This document shows positions 8,487 through 17,567 of a stretch of 64,000 nucleotides of DNA, piece after piece. Each line of letters opens with the position of its first letter. The first letter of the stretch is position 1. The notes below the pieces were generated by a model that was given only the letters and a program-made list of their open reading frames with translations, was not told where the DNA came from and did no database searches. Origin of the DNA: Corallococcus sp. CA053C (lineage in GTDB: Bacteria; Myxococcota; Myxococcia; Myxococcales; Myxococcaceae); contig NZ_RAWA01000001.1 of the NCBI RefSeq assembly GCF_003611675.1, positions 34,219-98,218 of the forward strand. The letters are read 5' to 3'. A program made the translations under genes and the position numbers.

Positions 8487-8819
8487 CTAGCAGGTCTTGT
8501 TGTAGAGCGCGATGCAGTTGTCCTTGAACTGCTGGTAGCTGCACTTGCCGTTCTGCTGACAGGTCGCCCAGCCGTTGTAGCGCGGGTCCTTACAGTACAA
8601 GAGCGTGACCCAGCATCCGGCCCCCATCGCGGAGACATCGCCGCTCGAGTCCTGCATCGACGCCAGCGGTTCTTCAGAGCTCATGGGGCCGAAGTCCAGG
8701 TTGATGCCCTGACCGGACTCGGTCGTCACCGTCTGCACCGTGTCCGACGAGGCGTCCTCCGCACCACATCCCATGAGAGGAACCGCGACCAGCATGAGCC
8801 CCAGGAGAAGCTTCTTCAT
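8487..8819 (-). CDS. Small Cys-rich lipoprotein
   Basis: 110 residues. Signal peptide MKKLLLGLMLVAVPLMGC with a lipobox ending at Cys18, an acidic Ser/Thr-rich linker, then a compact C-terminal domain of about 45 residues with six Cys (GCW, YCKD, TCQQ, KCSY, NCIA, KTC), which suggests three disulfides. Exported and lipid-anchored by prediction; function unknown. It shares this architecture (signal, linker, Cys-rich tail) with two other small genes in the window (27745-28008 and 29643-29996), though their Cys spacing differs. Confidence 0.75.
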   Translation of the reverse strand: MKKLLLGLMLVAVPLMGCGAEDASSDTVQTVTTESGQGINLDFGPMSSEEPLASMQDSSGDVSAMGAGCWVTLLYCKDPRYNGWATCQQNGKCSYQQFKDNCIALYNKTC

Positions 8820-9087
8820 TGTTGTTCTTTCTCCCTCAGTGAAATCAAAACGCCTGAGGGCGCGTCGCCACGTGGATGGACGGCATCCACACCCGACATC
8901 CTAGAATAAATACCAAAACGACATAAACGAGAAATACCCCAAATGTAAGCAAGAGCACGAACCTGCCTGGCCGCGACCTCGCAAGCCGACGGGCTCTGCA
9001 CGAAAGAATGCAAAAGAACTCCCTGGGGCCCTTCCCTGGAGGAACGGCGGGCCGCACCGCCGCAACCCGCTTCCGCCAGGAGCCTCC

Positions 9088-9555
9088 ATGTTCCGGATTC
9101 CGTCCCTGTGTCTCTGCCTGTTCGCCTCGCTCGCCATCGCCGACGATTCCTCCTCGAAGCCCGCGAAGCTCACCGTGGCCCAGAAGAACGGCTGGGCCGC
9201 CTACGACAAGGAGCTGAAGGTGAAGGAGGACGCGGTCAACAAGGCCTGCGGGTCGGCCTTGAAGAGCAGCTTCGACAAGGCGAGCTACCCCGCCTTCGAC
9301 CCGCTGAAGGACCGGACCCAGGGCGCATGCAAGGCAGCCGTGGGCACCCTGGTCGCGGTCTGCGGCACCATGGATGGCAAGGCGGCGGTGAAGGAGGCCG
9401 TCACCCAGACGGTCTGCCGCCTGTCGACGGACGGAACCCGGGTCTCACTCGACGCGGGCGTGCTGACCGTCCACATCGACCCGGAGAAGAGCTCCATCGT
9501 GGGCAAGCAGGCCGGGAGCTACAGCTGGAAGAGCGCCCTCGAGGAAGTGCTGTAG
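9088..9555 (+). CDS. Secreted hypothetical protein
   Basis: 155 residues; ATG preceded by AGGAG. A short signal peptide (MFRIPSLCLCLFASLAIA) precedes a mature domain of about 135 residues with four Cys (ACGS, ACKA, VCGT, VCRL), likely two disulfides. Helical N-terminal half, then a beta-rich end (TRVSLDAGVLTVHID). No family recognised. It is divergent from the lipoprotein at 8819; the 268 bp between them includes an AT-rich block near 8900-8950 that probably holds both promoters. Confidence 0.7.
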   Translation: MFRIPSLCLCLFASLAIADDSSSKPAKLTVAQKNGWAAYDKELKVKEDAVNKACGSALKSSFDKASYPAFDPLKDRTQGACKAAVGTLVAVCGTMDGKAAVKEAVTQTVCRLSTDGTRVSLDAGVLTVHIDPEKSSIVGKQAGSYSWKSALEEVL

Positions 9556-9746
9556 CCCCGCCTGTCAGGCAGGGCCGGGACTCGGCGGAGGAGCAGAAGG
9601 TGGGCCGAGGCCCCCGTCCCAGCGGAGGCAGATGCCTAGCTTCTTCAGGAGCAGGTCCAAAGGTGTGCCTCCTTCAGCTGGTGCAAGGGTCGCGTGGGCG
9701 GCCTCCCGTCAATGGCTGAGCAACTGGCACCGACGGAGGGATCGCG

Positions 9747-12515
9747 ATGCCAGGAAGACTGAGGTTGGGCGCGAACGGCCAGGACGTGGTCCTGCTGCAA
9801 TCGCGGCTGAATGGGTTGCCGAGCGTGCTGCCCCTGCTGGCGGTGGATGGCGACTTCGGCCCCAAGACCTTGCGGCGCGTCAAGGAGTTCCAGGCCGCGA
9901 TGCTTGCCGATGGCGTGGTCGACCCTGGCACGTGGTCGAAGCTGCTGGATGGCGAGCGGGCTCCACGCGAAACCCTCCAGGTCGAAGGACGCCACCTGCG
10001 TGATCCGCAGGGCCACAGGATCATCCTGCGGGGCATCAACCTGCCGCTGCTGGACGACTGGACCTTCCCGCCAGACAGCAAGCTGGCCGACCTTGAACAG
10101 ACCGGCGCGAACGCCGTCCGGATTCAATGGTACATCGACTACCCCCAACGCAATCGTCCGGCGTATACCAGCGCGGATCTGGATGCCTTCCTGACCCAGT
10201 GCAAGTCGAATCGCATGATTCCAATCCTGGGTCTATGGGATGCCACCTGCAACTCCGAACCAACGGTGGTGAATACAAGGTTGATCCCCTGGTGGACCTC
10301 GGATGAGGTTGTCAGCATCCTCAACAAGCATCGACAATACCTGATCATCAACCTGGCGAACGAGCTGGGGTTCTATCGCTGGAAGGTGGCCCCCCCGGCC
10401 GCGCTGGACGAGTTCAAGGACGCCTACAAGACAGCGATCACGAGCATTCGCGAGAAGTTGCACATGCCGGTGATGATCGATGCGCCGGATTGTGGCACTT
10501 CAATCGACGCGTGGGTCACGATCGGACAGGAGTTGATCGACCACGATCCCGACCACAACCTGCTCTTGAGCGTCCACTCCTACTGGGCGGCCCACGATGG
10601 AATGCCGCACATCGAGAGCGCCGTCGCAGCCAACCTGCCAATCGTCTTCGGTGAAGTCGCCAACAAGCAGGACGAGGAGGTCGAGGGAAAGACGCAGCAT
10701 TGCTTCTATGATCTCGATGGCCTCGGGCAGAACCAGCCGCCACAGTTCGGATTCACCTACCAGGACCTGCTGCGGACACTCAAGACGCATGACATCGGGT
10801 GGCTTGCATGGAGCTGGTGGCCGGATGGCTGCCAAAGCCGGAACATGGGCCTGTATACGCCGGGTTCCAGTCAATTCAAGGGCCTGAGCGAGCCTTTCGG
10901 CGACGACATCGTGAACAACCCTGACCATGGCTTGAAGGTGGACGCCGAGCGGTCCTCGGTCTTCAACCAGGGCGTAGACATCAGCAACTCAGCCAACAGC
11001 ATCACCACCGCCGAGGGCGGCACCCGCCATGATCCGGAAGAGCTTGCACCGGACCGGCAGGTCGATCTGGTCACCTGGAAGGATGCGCGCAACGCGGATC
11101 GCACGCTGCATCTGGGCGCCTACCTCTACCAATACGATTTCAGCTTCAATGACGGTCAACAGGTCATAACCCGCAGCGCCAACGATGATGCCTTTGGCCA
11201 TCCGGGCTTTGGCTATGTCGTCTCGCACAACAACCAGAACGGCAATTCGCCTCTGGGCAAGGTCGTTCCGCCGACCCGCGTGGAGACGACCGTCTTCCTG
11301 GGCGGACACCATGCCATCCATCGCGTTGAGCTCGTGTACGACCGAAGCCGCGAGGACGGTGGCTTTGGAATCCAGATCCCCGTGGTGATTGAATGGTTCG
11401 TGGCGACCGGCCGCGACCACCCCGTGTGGGCAGTGACCTGGAAGATGGGCTTGACCGCCAACCCGCAGAACCGTGATTTCGACAAGTTCCGAATGGATGT
11501 GCGCGGTCCGTATGGCTCGCTCAATTTCGATGGTGCGGCCAGCCGGAACCAGGGCGACGCGATTGGCGGCGTTGCGTGGGGGGATTTCGGGCTGAAATTC
11601 ACGACCACCGATGCGCAACTGACCTTGAGATCGCAATGGACCTACAACACCCCCAACGCGGTGTGCTTCACGCAGGCGTGGACAGCCAACGAAAACGCGG
11701 AGATGGGGATCGTGCAGACGCGGGTCGCAGACAAGGAAATGGGCAACCCGGATCGGGTCGTGGGGCGGGAACGGGGTCACACGTCGGCAGAGGACTTTCC
11801 GGACAGAGGCAATTGCACCCTCCTCGGATCCGACAACCGCCACTACTCCCTGCCTTGCATCAGCGGTTGGCCCTACCAGTTGATGAATTTTGATTGGGAC
11901 CCGGGTTCCAGCAAGCCGGCTGCCGAGGCGACCGGCACCAAGCTGATCGCCTGGGGCTCGCCGTATGGCTGGCTTGGAGCTCCCGCATTCGATGTGTTCG
12001 ATGGGTCCGCCAGCGCCGACGGCCGTGATGATCGGTCATATGCGACCTTCATCGTCCTGGGGCCCCGATTCCGTTTTGCCCCGGAGGGTGATCCGGCGGG
12101 GGACGTGGCCACCACCCTCAAGGAGGTCGAGGCGCTCAATGCCGCGACCCTCGGCGATGTCCTGTCCGGTTCACTGGTCACGGAGCTGGCGCGGGGGCCT
12201 GGCGCAAGCCACCTCAAGAGCCTCACCCAGGGCTACAATGACACCTATGCCGCCTACTACCTGCGCGCAAGCGACAACCAGGTGGCCTTCTCGTTCACGC
12301 CAGCCATTGACACGGTGGTGAAGAACCCCATTTTCGTGGTTCAGGACTACACCACCCAGGAACTGCCAGACATCACCGTCGATGGCAATCCGCTCAGCGT
12401 GAACAGTGGCGCGGACGCAGGCGCTTTTGTCTCCCTCAATCCCGCCACCCACGAATTGTGGGTGACCCTGAACGCAACGATTCAAGGCCCGACGGGCATC
12501 CAGATCAGGGCTTGA
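9747..12515 (+). CDS. GH5-family glycoside hydrolase with peptidoglycan-binding domain and large C-terminal region
   Basis: 922 residues; GGAGGG Shine-Dalgarno before the ATG. Residues 5-68 form a PG_binding_1 domain (LRLGANGQDVVLLQSRLNGL, VDGDFGPKTLRRVKEFQ). Residues about 80-385 are a GH5 (cellulase/mannanase-type) barrel: LRGINLPLLDDW, VRIQWYID, acid/base Glu206 in NLANELG, HSYW at 277, nucleophile Glu303 in VFGEVAN, and WLAWSWWPDGC. The last 530 residues are beta-rich with no family I recognise. No signal peptide is visible, so the protein would leave by another route or by lysis. Substrate is likely a beta-1,4-glucan or mannan. Its stop overlaps the convergent SMI1/KNR4 gene by 11 bp. 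Confidence 0.85.
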   Translation: MPGRLRLGANGQDVVLLQSRLNGLPSVLPLLAVDGDFGPKTLRRVKEFQAAMLADGVVDPGTWSKLLDGERAPRETLQVEGRHLRDPQGHRIILRGINLPLLDDWTFPPDSKLADLEQTGANAVRIQWYIDYPQRNRPAYTSADLDAFLTQCKSNRMIPILGLWDATCNSEPTVVNTRLIPWWTSDEVVSILNKHRQYLIINLANELGFYRWKVAPPAALDEFKDAYKTAITSIREKLHMPVMIDAPDCGTSIDAWVTIGQELIDHDPDHNLLLSVHSYWAAHDGMPHIESAVAANLPIVFGEVANKQDEEVEGKTQHCFYDLDGLGQNQPPQFGFTYQDLLRTLKTHDIGWLAWSWWPDGCQSRNMGLYTPGSSQFKGLSEPFGDDIVNNPDHGLKVDAERSSVFNQGVDISNSANSITTAEGGTRHDPEELAPDRQVDLVTWKDARNADRTLHLGAYLYQYDFSFNDGQQVITRSANDDAFGHPGFGYVVSHNNQNGNSPLGKVVPPTRVETTVFLGGHHAIHRVELVYDRSREDGGFGIQIPVVIEWFVATGRDHPVWAVTWKMGLTANPQNRDFDKFRMDVRGPYGSLNFDGAASRNQGDAIGGVAWGDFGLKFTTTDAQLTLRSQWTYNTPNAVCFTQAWTANENAEMGIVQTRVADKEMGNPDRVVGRERGHTSAEDFPDRGNCTLLGSDNRHYSLPCISGWPYQLMNFDWDPGSSKPAAEATGTKLIAWGSPYGWLGAPAFDVFDGSASADGRDDRSYATFIVLGPRFRFAPEGDPAGDVATTLKEVEALNAATLGDVLSGSLVTELARGPGASHLKSLTQGYNDTYAAYYLRASDNQVAFSFTPAIDTVVKNPIFVVQDYTTQELPDITVDGNPLSVNSGADAGAFVSLNPATHELWVTLNATIQGPTGIQIRA

Positions 12516-13746
12516 AGCGCGCGCCGGGCGGGTCCTCCTGCTCGCGGGGCACGAGCGTGACGGGGAAGCGGTAGCGCTGGTCCTCCGGAGCCTGCGCCCC
12601 GCGGTCCTGGCGCTCGCCGACCTTCCGTGTCCACTCGTCGGGCCGGTGGCCGCCCCCAAACGCCGAGGCGAGCACGCGGTCGACGTCCGCGGGGTCCTTC
12701 ACATCGAAGCGGATCCCCTCGAAGCGGACCGGGCCCTCGAACAGGAAGGCGAAGTCCCGGCAGTACTGCGAGTAGCTCGCCTCCCAGCGCAGCCTCAGGT
12801 CCGCCCCCGAGCGCTCCAGCACCGTCAGCCGGTTGTCCTGCAGGCTCGGCGCGTCGTTGCCGTACCACGCATCCCAGTCACCTTCCGGTCCCACCACCAG
12901 CGTCGACCACTCGGCGAGGCTCGGATGCCGCCCTCCGTTCGCCGCGGCGACCGGGAGGGTGCTCGCGTAGGGCTCCGGCACGCCATCCTCGCCGGAGCTC
13001 TCTTCCGCGTGGATTTCCAGCGAGTACATCACCGTGGCGCGGTCGGGCTGGTAGCGGTACTCGCGGGCCTCGAGGTCCGGGACCCACGTGCTGACGTGGA
13101 CGTCGAGGCGCGAGGATTCAATCGCATGCCCATGCCCGGCCAGGACGAGCGGCCTGTCGGGAGTGGGCGCGTCCGCGGGGACCTTCTCGAGGGCCTCGGG
13201 ATGGCGCCAGGGGTCATCCGGATCATCCGGAGCGTCCCCGGCGGGCGCGGGGTCCACCGCGGCGTCCGGAAGCGGCGTGAGCTGCGCGAGGAACGCGCTG
13301 AAGGACGGCGCGCACTCCCGCGCGACGAAGAGGTCCTCGGTCTCCGTCGGTGCATCGCTGTCGAAGAACCAGATGGTTCCCCGAGGCGAGTCCGGCCGGT
13401 CCGCGAGCTGCAGGCCGAAGCGGTTGATGGCGCCGTACTGGCGCGCGAAGACCACCACGTCGGAGGGGAGGTGCTCGTTCCCGTACTCGAGTCCGAACCG
13501 GTCCTCGGCGCGCAGCCCGAGGAGCTCATCGATCCGCACCTCCCGGTCCAGTCCGTCGCGGAACCCGGCGGTGCAATTTCCCAGGAGCGCGCCGTTGAAC
13601 CGGACGAGGAGCTCCCGGAAGTCAGCGGGCAGGGGGTGCGGAAGGCCACGCTCGAACTGCTCCAGCTGCTCCGGCGTGAGCTCCGGAGCGCAGGGGGCAT
13701 GCTGGATGCGCGAAGCGAGGCCGGGGGGCAGGAAGTGCAGTGGCAT
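12505..13746 (-). CDS. SMI1/KNR4 (SUKH) family protein with C-terminal extension
   Basis: 413 residues from the ATG at 13746, beside a strong AGGAGG; GTG one codon upstream is an alternative. Residues 20-160 show the SUKH pattern: LTPEQLEQFERGLPHPLPADF, LLVRFNGALLGN, RIDELLGLRAEDRFGLEY and WFFDSDAPTE. SUKH proteins are usually immunity proteins against contact-dependent toxins in bacteria. A Pro/Asp-rich linker follows, then about 220 residues of unknown beta-rich sequence, which makes it longer than a simple immunity protein. No toxin gene is adjacent. Confidence 0.75.
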   Translation of the reverse strand: MPLHFLPPGLASRIQHAPCAPELTPEQLEQFERGLPHPLPADFRELLVRFNGALLGNCTAGFRDGLDREVRIDELLGLRAEDRFGLEYGNEHLPSDVVVFARQYGAINRFGLQLADRPDSPRGTIWFFDSDAPTETEDLFVARECAPSFSAFLAQLTPLPDAAVDPAPAGDAPDDPDDPWRHPEALEKVPADAPTPDRPLVLAGHGHAIESSRLDVHVSTWVPDLEAREYRYQPDRATVMYSLEIHAEESSGEDGVPEPYASTLPVAAANGGRHPSLAEWSTLVVGPEGDWDAWYGNDAPSLQDNRLTVLERSGADLRLRWEASYSQYCRDFAFLFEGPVRFEGIRFDVKDPADVDRVLASAFGGGHRPDEWTRKVGERQDRGAQAPEDQRYRFPVTLVPREQEDPPGARFKP

Positions 13747-13749
13747 CAC

Positions 13750-14069
13750 CCCCCCTCCTCTAACATCGGCGGCGCTCGCGGTGTCCGACGTTCAGCGCCC
13801 CGCCCGGGCAGGGCCGCTACCGCGCCAAGGCCCAGGCCAATTCCTACCACGACCCCTGACCTATTTCACGCCCAGAGTGTGTCTTTACCGAACCCCGTGG
13901 AAATCCCTTAGACTGGCATTTCAACGAATGAGCAACACGCCCGGGCCGAAATCATTCATGTGCATTGGAACTTCCTGAATTGCTCGTCTTGATTTGCAGT
14001 TGAATCGAGTGCGGTGTTAGTAAGGCATTGGCTTCGGCCAACCCCGTACCCACACCTCAGGAGAAGTCC
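13750..14069. other. Intergenic region, no gene seen
   Basis: About 320 bp between divergent genes. AT content rises between about 13880 and 14030, which fits promoter DNA for the secreted protein at 14070. I see no repeat and no strong sigma-70 match. Confidence 0.4.
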
Positions 14070-14630
14070 ATGACGAGCAACGCGAAGCGTTTCCTGGCGG
14101 TCTCGCTGCTGTCCCTCACTCCGTCGATCGCGCTCGCCGGGCAGATCGAGTCCGGCTTCCCCGACTTCCTCTCCACGCGTGACGAGTACGTCAGCGTCCG
14201 TGAGGGGGCGGTCCAGCTTCCCACGCGGAAGGGGGAGTCGGTACAGTCCATTGGCCCCGCCCTGGAGAACCTCTTCGTCCTCAACCAGACCGGCGTCAAC
14301 ATCTCCCTGGGCCTCCAGGTGGTGACGGGGACGTTCAACGGCGTGTTCAATCCCTACCCTGTGCCCACCGCCAACTATGGCGGGTTCCAGGTCAGCGCCC
14401 CCGCTCCCGCCCCGCTGATCGCGCAGCAGTACTACTGGACGGTCGACCCGGCGAACCCGGCCGGCACGAAGACGTGCGTCTGGCGGGTGGAGGTCAGCGA
14501 CGTTGCCGGGACCTGCTCGGCGCAGGTCTTCTTCGGCACCTACGGCGGCGCCGTCTGCACCGTCGACGCGGCCCAGTCCTTCATCGACCCGACCACGTGC
14601 CAGACGCAGATCGTCACCGTCATCCAGTGA
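14070..14630 (+). CDS. Secreted hypothetical protein
   Basis: 186 residues. The ATG at 14070 follows AGGAG and opens a signal peptide (MTSNAKRFLAVSLLSLTPSIALA); the upstream in-frame start lacks both. The mature protein is short, Pro/Gly/Thr-rich and beta-prone, with four Cys in the last 50 residues (TCVW, TCSAQ, VCTV, TCQT), suggesting two disulfides. No family recognised. Probably periplasmic or released. Confidence 0.7.
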   Translation: MTSNAKRFLAVSLLSLTPSIALAGQIESGFPDFLSTRDEYVSVREGAVQLPTRKGESVQSIGPALENLFVLNQTGVNISLGLQVVTGTFNGVFNPYPVPTANYGGFQVSAPAPAPLIAQQYYWTVDPANPAGTKTCVWRVEVSDVAGTCSAQVFFGTYGGAVCTVDAAQSFIDPTTCQTQIVTVIQ

Positions 14631-14691
14631 GCTGAGCCTCGCTGACAGCCCCCCTGGGCCCCTGTTGGGCCTGGGGTGGCCCTTGCGCAGA

Positions 14692-14709
14692 TGTAACAGC
14701 GCTTATACA
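14692..14709. promoter_or_regulatory. Imperfect palindrome, candidate MarR operator
   Basis: 18-bp dyad with perfect ends TGTA/TACA and a perfect centre AGCGCT (14 of 18 positions symmetric), 8 bp before the MarR-family start codon. Its right half covers TATACA, a possible -10 box, so binding would block transcription. Autoregulation through such a site is usual for MarR proteins; the assignment itself is inference. Confidence 0.45.
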
Positions 14710-14717
14710 GTCTGGCC

Positions 14718-15212
14718 ATGCCGCTCCCAGATGACGCCACGCTCGGCACCCTGCTCAGGCATCTGACCGAGCTGATGGATGGTGCGGTCGAGCAGGCCTA
14801 TGGCTCACTGTCGCTCGAGTACCGACCCCGCTACACACCGGTCGTGCGCACCCTGCTCGAACTCGGCTCGGCGTCGATCCGGACGATTTCGGAGCATGCC
14901 GGCATCAGCCATTCGGCGGCGAGCCAGACCGTTTCGCAGATGGCCAGGTCCGGGCTGGTGAGCCTGCGCGCCGGTGGAGATGCCCGCGAGCGCATCGTCG
15001 TCCTGACCCCGGCCGCGGAGGCCGTCGTTCCGGCGCTGCGCCGGCAATGGGCCATCACCCAAGCCGCCGCGCAGGCGTTCGACGAAGAGCTCTCGATGCC
15101 GTTGTCGCAGCTGCTCCGCGAAGCGATCGCGGCGCTGGAGCGGCGCCCCTTCAGCGAGCGCCTCGCGTCGACAAAGCCGCCGAAGCCCCCCAGGAAGAAC
15201 GCACAAGAATGA
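14718..15212 (+). CDS. MarR-family transcriptional regulator
   Basis: 164 residues. Winged-helix core at 45-105: TPVVRTLLELGSASIRTISE, then the recognition helix HSAASQTVSQMARSGLVSLR, and the wing GDARERIVVLTPAAEAVVPAL. Flanking helices for dimerisation are present. The C-terminus is a basic Pro/Lys tail. The stop codon overlaps the ATG of the S41 peptidase (ATGA), so both are one transcript and the regulator probably controls that peptidase and itself through the palindrome at 14692. Confidence 0.88.
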   Translation: MPLPDDATLGTLLRHLTELMDGAVEQAYGSLSLEYRPRYTPVVRTLLELGSASIRTISEHAGISHSAASQTVSQMARSGLVSLRAGGDARERIVVLTPAAEAVVPALRRQWAITQAAAQAFDEELSMPLSQLLREAIAALERRPFSERLASTKPPKPPRKNAQE

Positions 15213-16525
15213 GACTCCCCACATTTCTATTGTGGGCGGTGCTGGGTTCTGCCGGTGCGCCAGTGGAGGCACAGCAGCGCCTTTCGCCCAAAGAACGCGA
15301 CGCGGCGTTGCAGGCCATCACGACAGCCTTCAAGGAAGGCTACGTCTTTCCCGAGATGCGGCCGAAGATCGTCAAGGAACTCGACCGGATGCGGAGGTCG
15401 GGCCGCTGCGACGTAGACGACCCGATCGTTTTCGCCGACAGGATCACCGAAGGCCTTCGCAGCGTCAGCAACGACCGGCATCTCTCGTTGCGGGTGGATC
15501 CGGCAGCCTATGCCGCGGCGCTCGCCGCGCCGGACAGCGACGCTGGCGAAGAGGCCTGGTTCCGACGCCAGGCCCTCCGCGACCATCACGGCCTGGTGGA
15601 GATGAAGATCCTGCCCGGCAACCTCCGCTACCTGAAGATCGCCGGGTTCTCGTGGGTCAACGACGAGACCGGCGCCGCCTATGACGACGCCCTGCGCTTC
15701 CTGAAGGATGGCGACGCGATCATCATCGACCTGCGCAACAACGGCGGGGGTTCACATGCCGCGGTCCGCTACCTGGTCAGCCACTTCATGGAGCCCGACA
15801 CGCTGGAGTTGACCTTCCTGGAGGGCTCGGAGACGCCCTCGCAGTCGCGGACCCTCGAACATCTGCCGGTCGGACGGGTGAAGGGCAAGCCGCTCTACGT
15901 TCTGATCGACGGACAGACCGCGTCGGCGGCTGAAGCGTTCGCCTACGACGTGCAGCAGTTCAAGCTGGGCCAGCTGGTCGGCGCCAGGACCGTGGGCGCG
16001 GCCAACAACAACAAGCAGCTGCCGGTGGCGCCCGGGTTCATGCTCAGCGTCTCCTACGGTCGTCCAGTGCATGCGGTGAGCCACGGCAACTGGGAAGGCA
16101 CCGGCATCACGCCGGACGTGGAGACGCCCTCCGCGCAGGCCCTGGACGCCGCGCAGAAGCACGCGCTGGACAGGCTCTCGCGCTCCCCCGCCGCGACGGC
16201 CGAACAACGGCGGGACTACCGCTGGGCCGAAGTCGGCATCGAGGCACGCCTGCATCCGGTCAGCGTGGAGCCCGCCACGCTCGCGACGCTGACCGGGCAC
16301 TACCGCAGGAGCGGCCCCGGAGCCGAGCCGATCCAGGTCGTACAACGCGACGACGGAGCGCTCTGGTTCGCCTTCCCCCGTCGCCCGGCCGCGCGCCTGT
16401 CGCCGCTCGCGCAGGACGTCTTCGCGGTCGAGGGCTATGACGCCCTGCGGGTTCGGCTGACCGGAAGGACCCTGGAGATGCTGTGGCGCGACGAAGCCGC
16501 TCCGCGCGTGTATCCGCGTGAGTGA
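15209..16525 (+). CDS. S41-family (C-terminal processing/IRBP-like) peptidase, exported
   Basis: 438 residues. The ATG at 15209 overlaps the MarR stop; the signal peptide is MRLPTFLLWAVLGSAGAPVEA. An N-terminal helical domain (ERDAALQAITTAFKEGYVFP) typical of IRBP-like S41 enzymes is followed by the catalytic domain: IIDLRNNGGGSHAAVRYLVS, VLIDGQTASAAEAFAYDVQQ with the likely nucleophile Ser239, and LVGARTVGAANN. A C-terminal domain of about 110 residues (LATLTGHYRRSGPGAEPIQV) looks like the small beta domain of related esterase/peptidase proteins. No PDZ domain is obvious. Acts outside the cytoplasm; substrate unknown. Confidence 0.87.
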   Translation: MRLPTFLLWAVLGSAGAPVEAQQRLSPKERDAALQAITTAFKEGYVFPEMRPKIVKELDRMRRSGRCDVDDPIVFADRITEGLRSVSNDRHLSLRVDPAAYAAALAAPDSDAGEEAWFRRQALRDHHGLVEMKILPGNLRYLKIAGFSWVNDETGAAYDDALRFLKDGDAIIIDLRNNGGGSHAAVRYLVSHFMEPDTLELTFLEGSETPSQSRTLEHLPVGRVKGKPLYVLIDGQTASAAEAFAYDVQQFKLGQLVGARTVGAANNNKQLPVAPGFMLSVSYGRPVHAVSHGNWEGTGITPDVETPSAQALDAAQKHALDRLSRSPAATAEQRRDYRWAEVGIEARLHPVSVEPATLATLTGHYRRSGPGAEPIQVVQRDDGALWFAFPRRPAARLSPLAQDVFAVEGYDALRVRLTGRTLEMLWRDEAAPRVYPRE

Positions 16526-16562
16526 AGTGCGGCTTGCTCCAGTGCGCATCCCCCCTCGCGGC

Positions 16563-17459
16563 TCAGCGCTGGCAGTAGCTCGGCATGGTGCTCGGCAGTC
16601 CCCCCGCGTAGGGCGACGGGACGGTGCCGAAGGGGTGGGCCTGGAGGAACTGCCAGACCGCCGCGCGCGCGTCCGTGGGGATGGTGTGCCCCCGGCCGTG
16701 GTTGCACAGCATGGCGAACTGGTTCTTGGACTTCAGGTCGTTGTAGTAGTTCTGGCTCGCCGTCTGGAAGTTGATGACGACCTGGTCGGACGCGCCGCCG
16801 TGGAAGATCATGGTGGCGAACTTGTTCGACGGGTCCTGCGTCGGGAGGGTGGACATCCTCCCGCCCGAGTAGGTCGCCACGCTCGCGATGTATCCCGAGC
16901 GGCGGTAGCTCATCTGGGTGGTGTTCAGGCCTCCCGCGCTCATCCCCATGCTGTGGATGCGGCTCACGTTGATGCCGATCTTCTGGATGGCACAGGCCAG
17001 GACCTCGTCGGCCACGCGGAAGTCGTCGTCACGTGACGTCGACGAGACGTAGAACCAGGGGAAGGTGCCCGCGGCGGGATCGTGCACCGGCGCCGCGACA
17101 ATGCCACCCTGGGCCTTGATGGCTTCAATCTGCGTCGTGCCGATGCCCGTGGTGGCCTCCGTGGGCTGGCTGCCCGTGCCGTGCCAGTAGAAGACGAGCG
17201 GGCCGTCCAACGTCCTGGCCGCGTCCGACATCCAGATGCGAACCGCGCGGGCCGGGATCCCCGCCGGCCGGAACGTGAGCGTCCCGTCCACGAACTCGGG
17301 ACAGGGACCGGTGGGCTGTGGAATGAAGGTGGGAGAGGGCCAGGCCAGACTGGCGCTCGTTCCCGCCAGCGCCTCGGAGGCGCTGGCCTCCGCGCCTCCA
17401 TCTTCACCACCACAGGCGGACACGGTCACGATAAGAGCGGCGGCAAGGACCCTCTTCAT
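16563..17459 (-). CDS. PHB depolymerase-like esterase lipoprotein
   Basis: 298 residues from the ATG at 17459. Signal peptide MKRVLAAALIVTVSAC with a lipobox Cys16. Alpha/beta-hydrolase fold: LVFYWHGTGSQP (oxyanion region), nucleophile elbow HSMGMSAGGLNT, Asp in FHGGASDQVV, and His in NHGRGHTIP. This arrangement is that of the LpqC/feruloyl-esterase/PHB-depolymerase family. Lipid-anchored, hydrolysing an ester outside the cytoplasm; substrate unknown. Divergent from the MFS gene; the AT-rich 108 bp between them must hold both promoters. Confidence 0.82.
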   Translation of the reverse strand: MKRVLAAALIVTVSACGGEDGGAEASASEALAGTSASLAWPSPTFIPQPTGPCPEFVDGTLTFRPAGIPARAVRIWMSDAARTLDGPLVFYWHGTGSQPTEATTGIGTTQIEAIKAQGGIVAAPVHDPAAGTFPWFYVSSTSRDDDFRVADEVLACAIQKIGINVSRIHSMGMSAGGLNTTQMSYRRSGYIASVATYSGGRMSTLPTQDPSNKFATMIFHGGASDQVVINFQTASQNYYNDLKSKNQFAMLCNHGRGHTIPTDARAAVWQFLQAHPFGTVPSPYAGGLPSTMPSYCQR

Positions 17460-17567
17460 GGCAGATACCCTCCGGGCAAAGGCACCGGTCAATGGGAAGA
17501 CATCATTGGGACACCCTTTTCCAGGGAATACAAGCAAAACACCATAGACGGAAAAATACCGCGACTT

